From SHVO01 sp041906145 (GTDB taxonomy: Bacteria > Pseudomonadota > Alphaproteobacteria > Rhodospirillales > Rhodospirillaceae), in NCBI GenBank assembly GCA_041906145.1, contig JAYRJU010000001.1, positions 62,001-126,000 on the forward strand: a DNA stretch of 64,000 nt. The letters run 5' to 3'. The position numbers and the translations under genes are program-made. The notes under the pieces are model-generated. The model ran no database searches. It worked only from the letters and a program-made list of their open reading frames with translations, and was not told the DNA's origin. This document shows, one piece after another, positions 1-8,213 of the stretch (position 1 is its first letter; each line of letters begins with the position of its first letter).

Positions 1-533
1 CCGGCGAGCGCACCTATGCGCCGCTCCCGGACGATACGATGGAAAAGATCCGCTCCCTCGTAAACACCGCCGTCGGTTACAACGCCGACCGCGGCGATCA
101 GATCGAAGTGGTCAACATGCCCTTCACCGGCTTCGACGACCTGATGGGCAACCAGGACGAATTCAACCTCCTTGGCTTCAACAAGGAAGAGATCATGCGC
201 ATGGCCGAGGGCCTGGGCGTGGCGGTGGTGGCCGTGCTGGTCATCCTGCTCGTCGTCCGCCCGCTGGTCACGCGCGCCTTCGAAGCGATGCCGCAGGGCG
301 ACGAAGCCCTGCTCACCACCGACGGCGCGATGGCGCAGCTCACGGGCCCGGGCGGCGTGCCCATGCCGATGGGCCAGAAGGAAGAAGAAGAGGATCTGGA
401 CGAGCTTATCGACATCGACAAGGTGGAAGGCCGCGTGAAAGCCTCGAGCCTGCGCAAGATCGGCGACATCGTCGACAAGCACCCGGAAGAGGCCCTGTCG
501 ATCATCAGAACCTGGCTTTACCAGGAAACGTAA
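1..533 (+). CDS. fliF: Flagellar M-ring protein FliF, C-terminal part (5' truncated by window)
   Basis: The reading frame is open from the window edge (codons begin at base 3), so the apparent ATG at 39 is internal. FliF forms the inner-membrane MS ring of the flagellar basal body. The visible part has the end of the periplasmic region, one strong hydrophobic segment (VAVVAVLVILLVVRPLV) that is the C-terminal membrane helix, and an acidic cytoplasmic tail ending in KIGDIVDKHPEEALSIIRTW. That tail is the family segment that docks onto the N-domain of FliG, and fliG follows 82 bp downstream. The identity rests on the tail motif and the gene order fliF-fliG-fliH-fliN. Confidence 0.94.
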   Translation, partial: GERTYAPLPDDTMEKIRSLVNTAVGYNADRGDQIEVVNMPFTGFDDLMGNQDEFNLLGFNKEEIMRMAEGLGVAVVAVLVILLVVRPLVTRAFEAMPQGDEALLTTDGAMAQLTGPGGVPMPMGQKEEEEDLDELIDIDKVEGRVKASSLRKIGDIVDKHPEEALSIIRTWLYQET

Positions 534-615
534 CACTTTTACGCCGTTAGGCGTGGATACCAGCAGAGCGTATAATGCCGCCCCGGATATCGGCGGCATC
601 AAGGGATAGAAGAAG

Positions 616-1635
616 ATGGCGCGTATCAAAGAGGACTATCGCAGTCTGACCGGCCCGCAGAAGGCCGCGATCATGATGCTGTCTTTGGGCGAAGAGCAGG
701 CCGGCAAGCTGTTCGCCATGATGGAAGACGACGAGATCAAAGAACTCTCGCAGATCATGGCCAACCTCGGCACCGTGGGCGCGAACCTCGTCGAACGCCT
801 GTTCGTTGATTTCGCCGACGCCATTTCGAACACCGGCTCGCTGGTCGGTTCCTACGAATCCACCGAACGTCTGCTCGTGAAGTCCCTCGACAAGGACCGC
901 GTGGCGATGATCATGGAAGAAATCCGCGGTCCCGCGGGCCGCACCATGTGGGACAAGCTGGGCAACGTGCACGAGCAGGTGCTGGCCAATTACCTCAAGA
1001 ACGAATATCCGCAGACCGTCGCGGTGGTCTTGTCGAAGATCAAACCCGACCACGCGAGCCGTGTGCTGGCGCTGCTGCCCGAAGGCTTCGCGATGGAAGT
1101 CGTCATGCGCATGCTGCACATGGAAGCCGTCCAGAAGGACGTCCTGGAATCGATCGAAAAGACGCTGCGCACCGAGTTCATGTCGAACCTCGCCCGTACC
1201 GCGCGCCGCGACAGCCACGAGATGATGGCGGAAATCTTCAACAACCTCGATCGCAATACCGAAGCGCGCTTCCTCACCGCCCTCGAGGAACGCAACCGCG
1301 AATCGGCCGAGAAGATCAAACAGCTCATGTTCACCTTCGAGGATTTGGTGCGCCTCGACACGGCCGGCGCGCAGACCCTGCTGCGTCACGTGGAAAAGGA
1401 AAAGCTGGCCCTCGCGCTCAAGGGCGCCTCCGACGGCGTCAAGGAACTGTTCTTCGCCAACATGTCCGAACGCGCCGGCAAGATGCTCAAAGACGACATG
1501 GACGCCCTTGGTCCGGTGCGCCTGCGCGACGTGGAAGAAGCACAAAACGAAGTGGTTACGGTCGCCAAGGAACTGTCGAACTCCGGTCAGATCGTCATCT
1601 CCGAAGGCAAGGAAGACGACGAGCTGGTTTACTAA
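616..1635 (+). CDS. fliG: Flagellar motor switch protein FliG
   Basis: FliG (339 aa) links the MS ring to the C-ring and carries the torque-generating surface that faces the stator. The protein opens with the N-domain (LTGPQKAAIMMLSLGEEQAG). The middle-domain motif, EHPQT in most FliGs, is EYPQT at residues 130-134. The C-domain has the usual alternating charged residues (LRHVEKEKLALALKG). Length is normal for the family. The ATG at 616 follows a purine-rich stretch (AGAAGA). It sits between fliF and fliH in the same orientation and is probably co-transcribed with them. Confidence 0.97.
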   Translation: MARIKEDYRSLTGPQKAAIMMLSLGEEQAGKLFAMMEDDEIKELSQIMANLGTVGANLVERLFVDFADAISNTGSLVGSYESTERLLVKSLDKDRVAMIMEEIRGPAGRTMWDKLGNVHEQVLANYLKNEYPQTVAVVLSKIKPDHASRVLALLPEGFAMEVVMRMLHMEAVQKDVLESIEKTLRTEFMSNLARTARRDSHEMMAEIFNNLDRNTEARFLTALEERNRESAEKIKQLMFTFEDLVRLDTAGAQTLLRHVEKEKLALALKGASDGVKELFFANMSERAGKMLKDDMDALGPVRLRDVEEAQNEVVTVAKELSNSGQIVISEGKEDDELVY

Positions 1636-1647
1636 CGGAAGAGATAG

Positions 1648-2460
1648 ATGGCACGTAACGCGAAATTCCTGTTCGAGCGCTCGTTCGACGATCCGTCGAA
1701 GCTCTATCTTCCCGGCGAACGCCGCCGCTCGGAGATCGAAGCCGAGGCGGCCGCCGAAACGGCCGCGCGCCTGGAGCGTGAGATGGAGGACCAGCTGGCC
1801 CGCGAAGCCGCTCACCTTCCGCCCCCGCCGCCCGTCGCCCGGGCCGAATACACGCAAGCCCAGCTCGATGCCGCCAAGGAAGAAGGTTACATCCAGGGTC
1901 ACGGCGCCGCACTGGAAGAAGCCGCGACCGCGCGCGAGCATTATGCCGCCGACGCGCTCAACCTGATCGCCCAGGGCCTTTCGGGCCTCAACGCCCAGCA
2001 GGCCGAGACGAACAAGGAACTCGCCAATTTCGCCATGCGCATGGTCTACGGACTCGCGCAAAGACTTCTGCCGCGCCACGCGCAGGCGCACGCGGTGGAT
2101 TCGATCGAGGAGTTTGTACGCCGCGTTCTGCCTTTGGCCGTGGGCGAGCCGCGCCTCGTGGTGCGCAGCCATCCGATGATCTCGGAGGATCTCGACGCCC
2201 GCCTGAAGGACGTTTTCGCCCGCTCATCGTTCCAGGGCACGTTCACCGTGGTCACGGACTACGAAGTCCAGCCGGGCGATTGCCGCCTGGAATGGGACGG
2301 CGGCGGCGCCGAGCGTAACGAAGCCCGGATCTGGGCGGAAATCCGCGAAGTGATCGCCGGAAATTTCGGCGACGTGGATCTGAATGCCTTGGACGCGGCG
2401 GCCGATCAGATGATCGCGCATCCCGCGCCGGACGAAACACCGCCGGGCGAGGCGCATTAA
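1648..2460 (+). CDS. fliH: Flagellar export apparatus regulator FliH/FlbE
   Basis: This 270-aa protein fits FliH (called FlbE in Caulobacter), the dimeric stator-like protein that binds the export ATPase FliI and tethers it to the C-ring through FliN. The N-terminal third is highly charged and Ala/Glu-rich (about residues 25-60), followed by a Pro-rich stretch (LPPPPPVA). The C-terminal half has the conserved globular region with LVVRSHPMISEDLDARL and PGDCRLEWDGGGAER. It starts 12 bp after fliG and precedes fliN. Sequence conservation in FliH is low, so the call relies on this C-terminal signature plus position. Confidence 0.88.
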   Translation: MARNAKFLFERSFDDPSKLYLPGERRRSEIEAEAAAETAARLEREMEDQLAREAAHLPPPPPVARAEYTQAQLDAAKEEGYIQGHGAALEEAATAREHYAADALNLIAQGLSGLNAQQAETNKELANFAMRMVYGLAQRLLPRHAQAHAVDSIEEFVRRVLPLAVGEPRLVVRSHPMISEDLDARLKDVFARSSFQGTFTVVTDYEVQPGDCRLEWDGGGAERNEARIWAEIREVIAGNFGDVDLNALDAAADQMIAHPAPDETPPGEAH

Positions 2461-2528
2461 GATTCTATTTCAACCGGCCGCGTAAAGTGGCCACCACGGT
2501 CCCTTGAAGGACCGGCAGGAGAGCAGAG

Positions 2529-2921
2529 ATGTCAGAGCAAGACAGCGGCAAGAAGGGCAAGTCCGTCAGCGAACTTTCGCTCGACGAAATTGAAACCGAT
2601 GCCAAGTCCTCCAAGGTCGATGACGGTGATGATTCGTGGGACGATCCCGCAGACATTCCCGACAAGCCGCGCTCCGCGCAGGACCTTGAAGCGGTTTATG
2701 ACATTCCGGTGCGCGTCTCCGCCGTGCTGGGCAAATCGTCAATGCAGGTCAATGAGCTGCTGAAGCTCGGCCGCGGCGCCGTCGTGGAACTTGACCGCAA
2801 AGTCGGCGAAGCGATCGATATCTATGTGAATGACCGGCTGGTGGCGCGCGGCGAAGTCGTCGTGGTCGACGACCGCCTGGGCATCACCATGACGGAAATC
2901 ATCAAGACGCAGAAAGCCTAG
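2529..2921 (+). CDS. fliN: Flagellar motor switch protein FliN
   Basis: FliN (130 aa) forms the lower C-ring with FliM and binds FliH. Residues 1-50 are an acidic, probably disordered extension. Residues about 55-128 are the SpoA/FliN domain, recognisable by LLKLGRGAVVELDRKVGEAIDIYVNDRL and the VARGEVVVVDDRLGI segment. A good ribosome binding site (AGGAGA) precedes the ATG by about 8 bases. The gene ends 14 bp before the MotA-like gene. FliM is not in the window. Confidence 0.95.
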   Translation: MSEQDSGKKGKSVSELSLDEIETDAKSSKVDDGDDSWDDPADIPDKPRSAQDLEAVYDIPVRVSAVLGKSSMQVNELLKLGRGAVVELDRKVGEAIDIYVNDRLVARGEVVVVDDRLGITMTEIIKTQKA

Positions 2922-2935
2922 AAGGGTCCACCGCC

Positions 2936-3769
2936 ATGGCCGAACACGTCGAAAAGATCCCGCACCTCGCCCGCCGCACCATGTTCGATGGCGCGACCGT
3001 CCTCGGCCTTGCCGGCGGCATCCTCCTGGTGGTGATCGCCATTGGTCTCGGCGGCTCCGCTAGCGCCTTCTTCAACATTCCCGGTCTTTTGATCGTGGTC
3101 GGCGGCACCATGGCCGTGACCACCGTCTGTTTCACGATGTCGGATGTCGCGCGCACCGTCGCGGTCATCGGTTCGACCTTCATGGCCCGCGAGCGCGACC
3201 CGCAAGACGTCGCCTACACCATGCTCGAGCTGTCGGACTTCTCGCGCAAACACGGCGTCCTGCGCTTGCAGGGTCAGCCCCTCCAGCGCTTCGCCAAGGA
3301 ACCTCTGCTGTTCAAGGCGCTGTCCATGCTGGTCGAAGGCCTGCCGGAAAAAGACATCGCCGACATCCTCAACGAAGACCTGGCCGCGACGACCGCGCGC
3401 GTCCAAAGATCGGCAAACGTGTTGCGCAAAGCCGCCGAGATTTCGCCCGCCATGGGCTTGATCGGCACGCTGATCGGCCTCGTGCAGATGCTGGGCAATC
3501 TTTCGGACCCGAGCGTCATCGGCCCGGCGATGGCCGTGGCGCTGTTGACGACCTTCTACGGCGTCGTCCTCGCCAACATGGTGTTCAACCCGCTGGCCGC
3601 GAAGCTCGAACGCAACGCCGCCGAAGAACATCTCATCGGCTACATCTACACCCTCGGCACGCTGTCGATCATCCGCAAGGACGCCCCGCGCCGCCTGGAA
3701 ATGCTGCTGAACAGCGCGCTTCCGCCGGAAAGCAAGGTGCGCTTCGCGGGCGAGCGCGACGAGCATTAA
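2936..3769 (+). CDS. MotA/PomA-family flagellar stator-like membrane protein
   Basis: A 277-aa MotA/TolQ/ExbB-superfamily protein. Two hydrophobic segments lie near the N-terminus (about residues 20-40 and 47-68), then a cytoplasmic loop with LLFKALSMLVEGLPEKDI, then two more helices around residues 165-215 that carry the MotA signature (EISPAMGLIGTLIGLVQMLGNL and AMAVALLTTFYGVVLANMVFNPLA). MotA subunits surround a MotB dimer and couple ion flow to rotation by pressing on FliG. No MotB-type partner is visible here, so the partner would have to be encoded elsewhere. Position between fliN and flbD argues for a flagellar role. Whether it is H+ (MotA) or Na+ (PomA/MotP) type cannot be settled by eye. 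Confidence 0.88.
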   Translation: MAEHVEKIPHLARRTMFDGATVLGLAGGILLVVIAIGLGGSASAFFNIPGLLIVVGGTMAVTTVCFTMSDVARTVAVIGSTFMARERDPQDVAYTMLELSDFSRKHGVLRLQGQPLQRFAKEPLLFKALSMLVEGLPEKDIADILNEDLAATTARVQRSANVLRKAAEISPAMGLIGTLIGLVQMLGNLSDPSVIGPAMAVALLTTFYGVVLANMVFNPLAAKLERNAAEEHLIGYIYTLGTLSIIRKDAPRRLEMLLNSALPPESKVRFAGERDEH

Positions 3770-3851
3770 CTTCTTAGTGTCGCGTGTCCCGACGCGGCGA
3801 GTTGACGCGCGGCTCCCGTGCGCCGATAACAAGCGAATAGATTATTGATTT

Positions 3852-3900
3852 GTGCATGATCTTATCGGAAAACCGGATTCCACTTTTCCGGATCATGCAC
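3852..3900. repeat. Palindromic intergenic element upstream of flbD
   Basis: Perfect 10-bp outer arms (GTGCATGATC at 3852-3861 and GATCATGCAC at 3891-3900) flank inner arms CGGAAAA (3866-3872) and TTTTCCG (3884-3890). The whole 49-bp unit folds into a long hairpin ending 16 bp before the flbD ATG. From memory, closely similar elements built on CGGAAAA...TTTTCCG inside GCATGATC...GATCATGC recur many times in alphaproteobacterial (notably Rhizobiales) genomes. I see only this copy in the window. It could affect the flbD transcript simply by its position. Confidence 0.8.
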
Positions 3901-3916
3901 TGAGCTAAGAGTCCTC

Positions 3917-5239
3917 ATGCGGTTGTTGATCATCGGATCGCTGGGCGGGCAAGTCGGCGCGGCAAGCCGGATTGCCATGCAGCGCGGCGCTAAAGTCATC
4001 CAGGCTGAAAGCATCAGCCAGGCGATGGATGTGCTGCGCTCGGGCCAAGGCGCCGACGTCGCCATGGTCGATGTCGCCTTCGATATCGAACAGCTCCTCG
4101 CCGCCATGAAGGCCGAGCGCATCACGCTGCCGGTCGTCGCTTGCGGTGTCGAGACCGACAGCCGCGCCGCCGTCGCCGCCATCAAGGCCGGGGCGAAGGA
4201 GTACATCCCTCTGCCGCCGGACGCGGACCTGATCGCCGCCGTGCTGGAAGCCGTTTCCGCCGACCAGGACACGCTCGTGTACCAGGATCCGGCCATGGAC
4301 CGCGTGCTCCAGATGGCCAAGAAGGTCGCGGCGAGCCCGGCGTCGGTGCTGATCACCGGTGAATCCGGCACGGGTAAGGAACTGGTCGCGCGCTTCCTGC
4401 ACCGGAACAGCCCGCGTAAAGATAAAGCCTTCGTCGCGGTGAACTGCGCCGCGATTCCGGGCGAGCTTCTGGAATCCGAACTTTTCGGCCACGAGAAAGG
4501 GGCCTTCACGGGCGCCATCGCACGCCGCCTCGGCAAATTCGAAGAAGCCAACGGCGGCACCTTGCTGCTCGACGAAATCACCGAAATGGATTTGAAGCTG
4601 CAGGCAAAGCTTCTGCGCGCGATCCAGGAAAGGGAAGTGGTGCGCATCGGCTCCAATACGCCGGTGAAGGTCGACGCGCGCATCGTCGCCACTTCCAACC
4701 GCAACATGGAAGAGACGGTGAAGAGCGGAAAGTTCCGCGACGACCTCTACTTTCGCCTGAACGTCGTGAAACTGGTGATGCCGCCCTTGCGCGAGCGTCC
4801 CAAGGACATCGACGTCCTGGCCCTGCACTTCGCCAAGATCTGCGCCGAGGAGAACGGCCTCTCCTATAAGCCGATCTCGGCTGGCGCCATGGCCGCGCTG
4901 AAAGCCCATAACTGGCCTGGTAACGTGCGCGAGCTCGAGAACACTTTGCACCGCGCCGTGCTGCTGGCCGGCGGCGACGAGATCGACGTCGAGTCCATTA
5001 TGTTGATGGGCACCGAAGGCGGCGTCGGCGCGGCGCCGGGCACCGGCGGCCTCGTCGGCCGGACCGTCGCCGACGTGGAACGCGACCTTATTATCGACAC
5101 GCTGAAGCACACCCTCGGAAACCGCACGCATGCGGCAAAAATCCTGGGGATTTCCATCCGTACGTTGCGTAACAAACTCAATGCGTACGTGCAGGAAGGC
5201 GTTCCGGTGCCGGCGCCGGGCGCCGGGGAACTAGCTTAA
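3917..5239 (+). CDS. flbD: FlbD-type sigma-54-dependent flagellar transcription activator
   Basis: A 440-aa enhancer-binding protein with three parts. Residues 1-115 are a receiver-like domain lacking the acidic pocket and the usual KP motif; only an Asp at 52 (MVDVAF) could be a phosphosite. Residues about 120-350 are the AAA+ domain, with Walker A GESGTGKE (148-155), the sigma-54 contact loop GAFTGA (195-200), Walker B LLLDE (216-220) and FRDDLYFRLN. The C-terminal Fis-type helix-turn-helix is THAAKILGISIRTLRNKL. Caulobacter FlbD is also a degenerate-receiver activator of late flagellar genes, working with FliX, and lies in the same fli cluster. The start is preceded by a weak ribosome binding site and by the palindromic element at 3852-3900. 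Confidence 0.92.
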   Translation: MRLLIIGSLGGQVGAASRIAMQRGAKVIQAESISQAMDVLRSGQGADVAMVDVAFDIEQLLAAMKAERITLPVVACGVETDSRAAVAAIKAGAKEYIPLPPDADLIAAVLEAVSADQDTLVYQDPAMDRVLQMAKKVAASPASVLITGESGTGKELVARFLHRNSPRKDKAFVAVNCAAIPGELLESELFGHEKGAFTGAIARRLGKFEEANGGTLLLDEITEMDLKLQAKLLRAIQEREVVRIGSNTPVKVDARIVATSNRNMEETVKSGKFRDDLYFRLNVVKLVMPPLRERPKDIDVLALHFAKICAEENGLSYKPISAGAMAALKAHNWPGNVRELENTLHRAVLLAGGDEIDVESIMLMGTEGGVGAAPGTGGLVGRTVADVERDLIIDTLKHTLGNRTHAAKILGISIRTLRNKLNAYVQEGVPVPAPGAGELA

Positions 5240-5382
5240 GTAAGTTAAATCAACGTATCCAATGTTCCACTGCCGCGCCTTATTTAGATGCGCGCCTTTG
5301 CGCGCGGGGGCGGGGGAACTGGCTTAGCCTTTTCCGCGGGATAGCTTAGACTGCCCGGAACGAACAACGGTCCGGACTGTTC

Positions 5383-5976
5383 ATGCGCCACGCACGTCTT
5401 ATTGTTGGAGCTTCGTTACTTGGCGTGGCCGCCCTGCCCGCGCAGGCGCAGGACTATTACGCCATCACCGCCATCAACTTCTTCACCTCGGCCTGCGTCA
5501 GCAATCTCGCGAACCCGGACTCGATCAAGGACCGCGCCAACCGGCGCTATCAGCCTGTGAAGGATCCGGCCGAACTCGCCAACTACATCGGCAACGACCG
5601 CAAGGGCCAGGCCTGGCGGCTGCCCGGCCGCGGCGAACGGCGTTTCGTTCTATCGCTCGCGTCCGATACCGGCGCTTGCACGGTCTTCGTCGAATCCGCC
5701 AACCGCGAAGTGGTCGAGAAGGAATTTCGCGCCCTTGTCCAACGAGCCGGCCAGCCGGGCGTCAGCATCGAGACCGAAAGCGATTTGACGCTGCCCACGA
5801 AAAGCGGTCCCGGACTTATGCTTTCGATGAGCGCCACGGACGATAAGACGGGTGACGGCTACTTGTTTACGTTGGTCGCCGGCAACGAGACCGGCGCGCT
5901 GTTCACCGGCAAGCCGATCCAAATCAGCATGCAGATGATGAAAGTCGACGGCAAGAAGGGCGGCGGACTGAAGTAG
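5383..5976 (+). CDS. Exported protein of unknown function
   Basis: A 197-aa protein with a signal peptide (positive MRHARLIVG, hydrophobic core, likely cleavage after LPAQAQ at about residue 23). The mature part begins DYYAITAINFFTSACV, contains two Cys (one in SACVSNL, one in TGACTVFVE) that could form a disulfide in the periplasm, and ends in a Lys/Gly-rich tail. I do not recognise the family. It is a single-gene unit: flbD ends 143 bp upstream, and the next gene converges from the other strand 8 bp downstream. It could be an envelope protein; nothing in the sequence points to a flagellar role. Confidence 0.7.
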   Translation: MRHARLIVGASLLGVAALPAQAQDYYAITAINFFTSACVSNLANPDSIKDRANRRYQPVKDPAELANYIGNDRKGQAWRLPGRGERRFVLSLASDTGACTVFVESANREVVEKEFRALVQRAGQPGVSIETESDLTLPTKSGPGLMLSMSATDDKTGDGYLFTLVAGNETGALFTGKPIQISMQMMKVDGKKGGGLK

Positions 5977-5984
5977 ACCGCGCC

Positions 5985-7262
5985 CTATTCCGACGGCGGC
6001 GTTTCCGGCGCCGGTTCAGCGGGCGCGGGCTCTTCCGGCGCAAGTGACGGCGGCGGCGCAGCGCTCTGCGGGGTATTGATGAGCTGCCAGAAACGGTCGC
6101 GCAGCGCGCCGGCTTCCGGGGACAAATCCGTCTCGACAATGAAATCCTTGAGGCGATCCTGCGAGGGCATGAGCGCGGGGTCGTTCTTGATCTCCGGCTT
6201 GATATAGAGCGCCGAGGCGGCGACGGCATTCGCATAACCGGTGGCATTGCTGGCGCGCGCGGCGACCTCGGGCCGCAGCAGATAGTCGATGAGCTTGCGC
6301 GCCGTATCGGGATTGGCGGCCGCCTTCGGAATCGCGAACAGTGCGAACCAAGCGACCGTCCCTTCCTGCGGAATCACATACTTCAACTCGGGTCCACGGC
6401 CCGCCGCCGCGATCATGGCGCGCGCCTGGAACACATCGCCCGACGTCGCGAGCGCGAGACACACATCGCCGACGGCGAGGCTGTCGACGATGTCCGAGGC
6501 CGCGAACTTCGCGATGGACGGACGCACGCCTTCCCACAGACGGGTTGCGGTTTCTGTATCCTCGACCGCGCCGGAGTCCGGAGCCAACCCGAGGTAACGT
6601 AGCGCAATGGGGAATGCGCCGCGCGGCGTATCGACGACTTGCACGCCGCAGTCGGCGAGCTTGGCAAGATGTTCGGCGTTGAACAGCAGCGACCAGGATT
6701 CGAGCGGCGCATCGGCCGGCAAACGCGCGGCAACCTTCGCCGAATCGAACGCCAGGCCCAGCGTGCCCCACGCCGCGACGATGCCATGATGATTGCCGGG
6801 GTCGTATGAGTCCGCGTGAGCCGTGATCGCGGGATCGAGATTGCCGCCGTTGACGAGACGGTCCGGCGAAAGGTCGCTGAGAAGGTCGGCGTCCGACAAC
6901 CGTTTCAATCCAATACCGGATGTGAGGACAAGGTCGTGGGTGAGCGCTCCGCTGCTCGCAAGCGCCTGCAACTCCTCGAGCGTATCGTAGCGGTCGATGG
7001 CGACCTTGACGCCCGTGTCGGCTTCGAACGCGGCGATCGCTTCGGACGGCAGCACGCGGCGCCATACGAGAACGCGCAGTTCACCGGAGGCCGCTCCTGA
7101 TTCCGCTGTTTCGGCGCCGGCCCCAGGCGGGCGGGCCGTGGGAACCGGCGCAAGCGTGAGATACAGCGCCCAGAACCCGATCAGAACCAGACTTAGGATA
7201 CCACCAAGCACCCAGGACGGAATGCGCCGGGGCGGCGTTTTTGATTTCGAGACATCGGCCAT
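5985..7262 (-). CDS. Membrane-tethered PotD/PotF-like extracellular solute-binding protein
   Basis: About 425 aa from the ATG at 7262 (MADVSKSK); a longer upstream start is possible. Residues about 15-40 form one hydrophobic helix (WVLGGILSLVLIGFWALYL) without a signal-peptidase site, so it looks like a membrane anchor. The rest resembles polyamine-type binding proteins of ABC importers: LRVLVWRRVLPSEAIAAFEADTGVKV, AAWGTLGLAFDSAKV, WSLLFNAEHLAKL, and the late AFPIALRYLGL and EGTVAWFALFAIPKAA segments. Both termini carry Pro/Ala/Glu-rich linkers. No permease or ATPase gene is nearby, so it may be a sensor or scaffold rather than a transporter subunit. The substrate cannot be read from the sequence. 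Confidence 0.78.
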   Translation of the reverse strand: MADVSKSKTPPRRIPSWVLGGILSLVLIGFWALYLTLAPVPTARPPGAGAETAESGAASGELRVLVWRRVLPSEAIAAFEADTGVKVAIDRYDTLEELQALASSGALTHDLVLTSGIGLKRLSDADLLSDLSPDRLVNGGNLDPAITAHADSYDPGNHHGIVAAWGTLGLAFDSAKVAARLPADAPLESWSLLFNAEHLAKLADCGVQVVDTPRGAFPIALRYLGLAPDSGAVEDTETATRLWEGVRPSIAKFAASDIVDSLAVGDVCLALATSGDVFQARAMIAAAGRGPELKYVIPQEGTVAWFALFAIPKAAANPDTARKLIDYLLRPEVAARASNATGYANAVAASALYIKPEIKNDPALMPSQDRLKDFIVETDLSPEAGALRDRFWQLINTPQSAAPPPSLAPEEPAPAEPAPETPPSE

Positions 7263-7426
7263 GGCGCAATGTGTCCCGGATGCCCCCAAGGCTGCAAGTG
7301 GGGCGCCCGCACGTCAGCCCGCACCCCAACCCTCGCGTCGGCCCTCGCGTCCGCTTTCGGACACATTAACAATCTTGTGTCCCCTAGCGGCCATGGCTAG
7401 GTAGAAGCGAAATAAAAGGACCTCAC

Positions 7427-8203
7427 GTGAAGAGCGAAAACTCCGCCCACCGCATCCCGCGTACGGTTCTCATCACCGGCGCCGCCAAGCGTATCGGACG
7501 TGCGCTGGCCGAGGATCTGGGCGCGCACGGCTGGTCGGTGGCGATTCATTACAATGAATCGAAGGACGATGCGGACTCCGTCGCGCAAAACGTGCGTGCA
7601 TCGGGTGCGCGCGCGATCACGCTGCAAGCCGACCTTGGCAACGCGGACGAAGTCGCCGCCCTTGTCCCGCGCGCGGCGATGGAACTTGGCCCCCTTGCTT
7701 GTCTCATCAACAACGCTTCGATTTTCGAGCGCGATGAAGCCGAGACCGTGACCCTGGATTCATGGGAACGCCATCAAGCGGTGAACCTACGCGCACCGCT
7801 TTTCCTGACGCAGGCCTTCGCGGACCAACTGCCGGCGGCCGATCAGGGCGTGGTGATCAACATCATCGACGAGCGGGTGTGGCGCCTGACGCCTCATTTT
7901 GTTTCATACACAGTCAGCAAGACCGGCCTGTGGACCCTGACGCAGACATTGGCCATGGCCCTCGCACCTCGCATCAGGGTGAATGCCATCGGGCCCGGCC
8001 CGACGCTCCCCAGCCCTTACCAAAACCAGGCCCAATTCGACCGGCAGCAAGCCCGGATGCCGCTGGGGCGCGGAACGAACCCCACGGAAATTTGCGCCGC
8101 GGCCAGATTCATCCTTGAAGCGCCCGCCATGACGGGCCAGATGATTGCCTTGGACGGCGGCCAGCACCTGGGCTGGATGCAGGACGCCGCCGACCACGAT
8201 TAA
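7427..8203 (+). CDS. SDR-family oxidoreductase, pteridine-reductase (FolM/PTR1) type
   Basis: A 258-aa short-chain dehydrogenase starting at GTG 7427, six bases after AAGGA. The cofactor motif is TGAAKRIG (residues 17-24), the Arg-containing TGxxxRxG form typical of NADPH-dependent pteridine reductases. The catalytic pair is Tyr161 and Lys165 (SYTVSK). The usual SDR catalytic Ser is replaced by Asp148 (INIIDER), as in the pteridine reductase PTR1. The gene lies 10 bp upstream of folB. Together these suggest reduction of dihydropterins or dihydrofolate in the folate pathway. The substrate assignment is inference; the SDR fold is certain. Confidence 0.85.
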   Translation: MKSENSAHRIPRTVLITGAAKRIGRALAEDLGAHGWSVAIHYNESKDDADSVAQNVRASGARAITLQADLGNADEVAALVPRAAMELGPLACLINNASIFERDEAETVTLDSWERHQAVNLRAPLFLTQAFADQLPAADQGVVINIIDERVWRLTPHFVSYTVSKTGLWTLTQTLAMALAPRIRVNAIGPGPTLPSPYQNQAQFDRQQARMPLGRGTNPTEICAAARFILEAPAMTGQMIALDGGQHLGWMQDAADHD

Positions 8204-8213
8204 GGTGCATCCC

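Noticed and set aside
547..2172. 541-codon open frame on the minus strand
   Set aside because: It lies antisense to fliG and fliH. Its composition (His/Arg/Val-rich, no domains) is that of a shadow frame opposite high-GC codons.
3905..5131. 408-codon open frame on the minus strand
   Set aside because: Antisense to flbD, whose AAA+ motifs are unambiguous.
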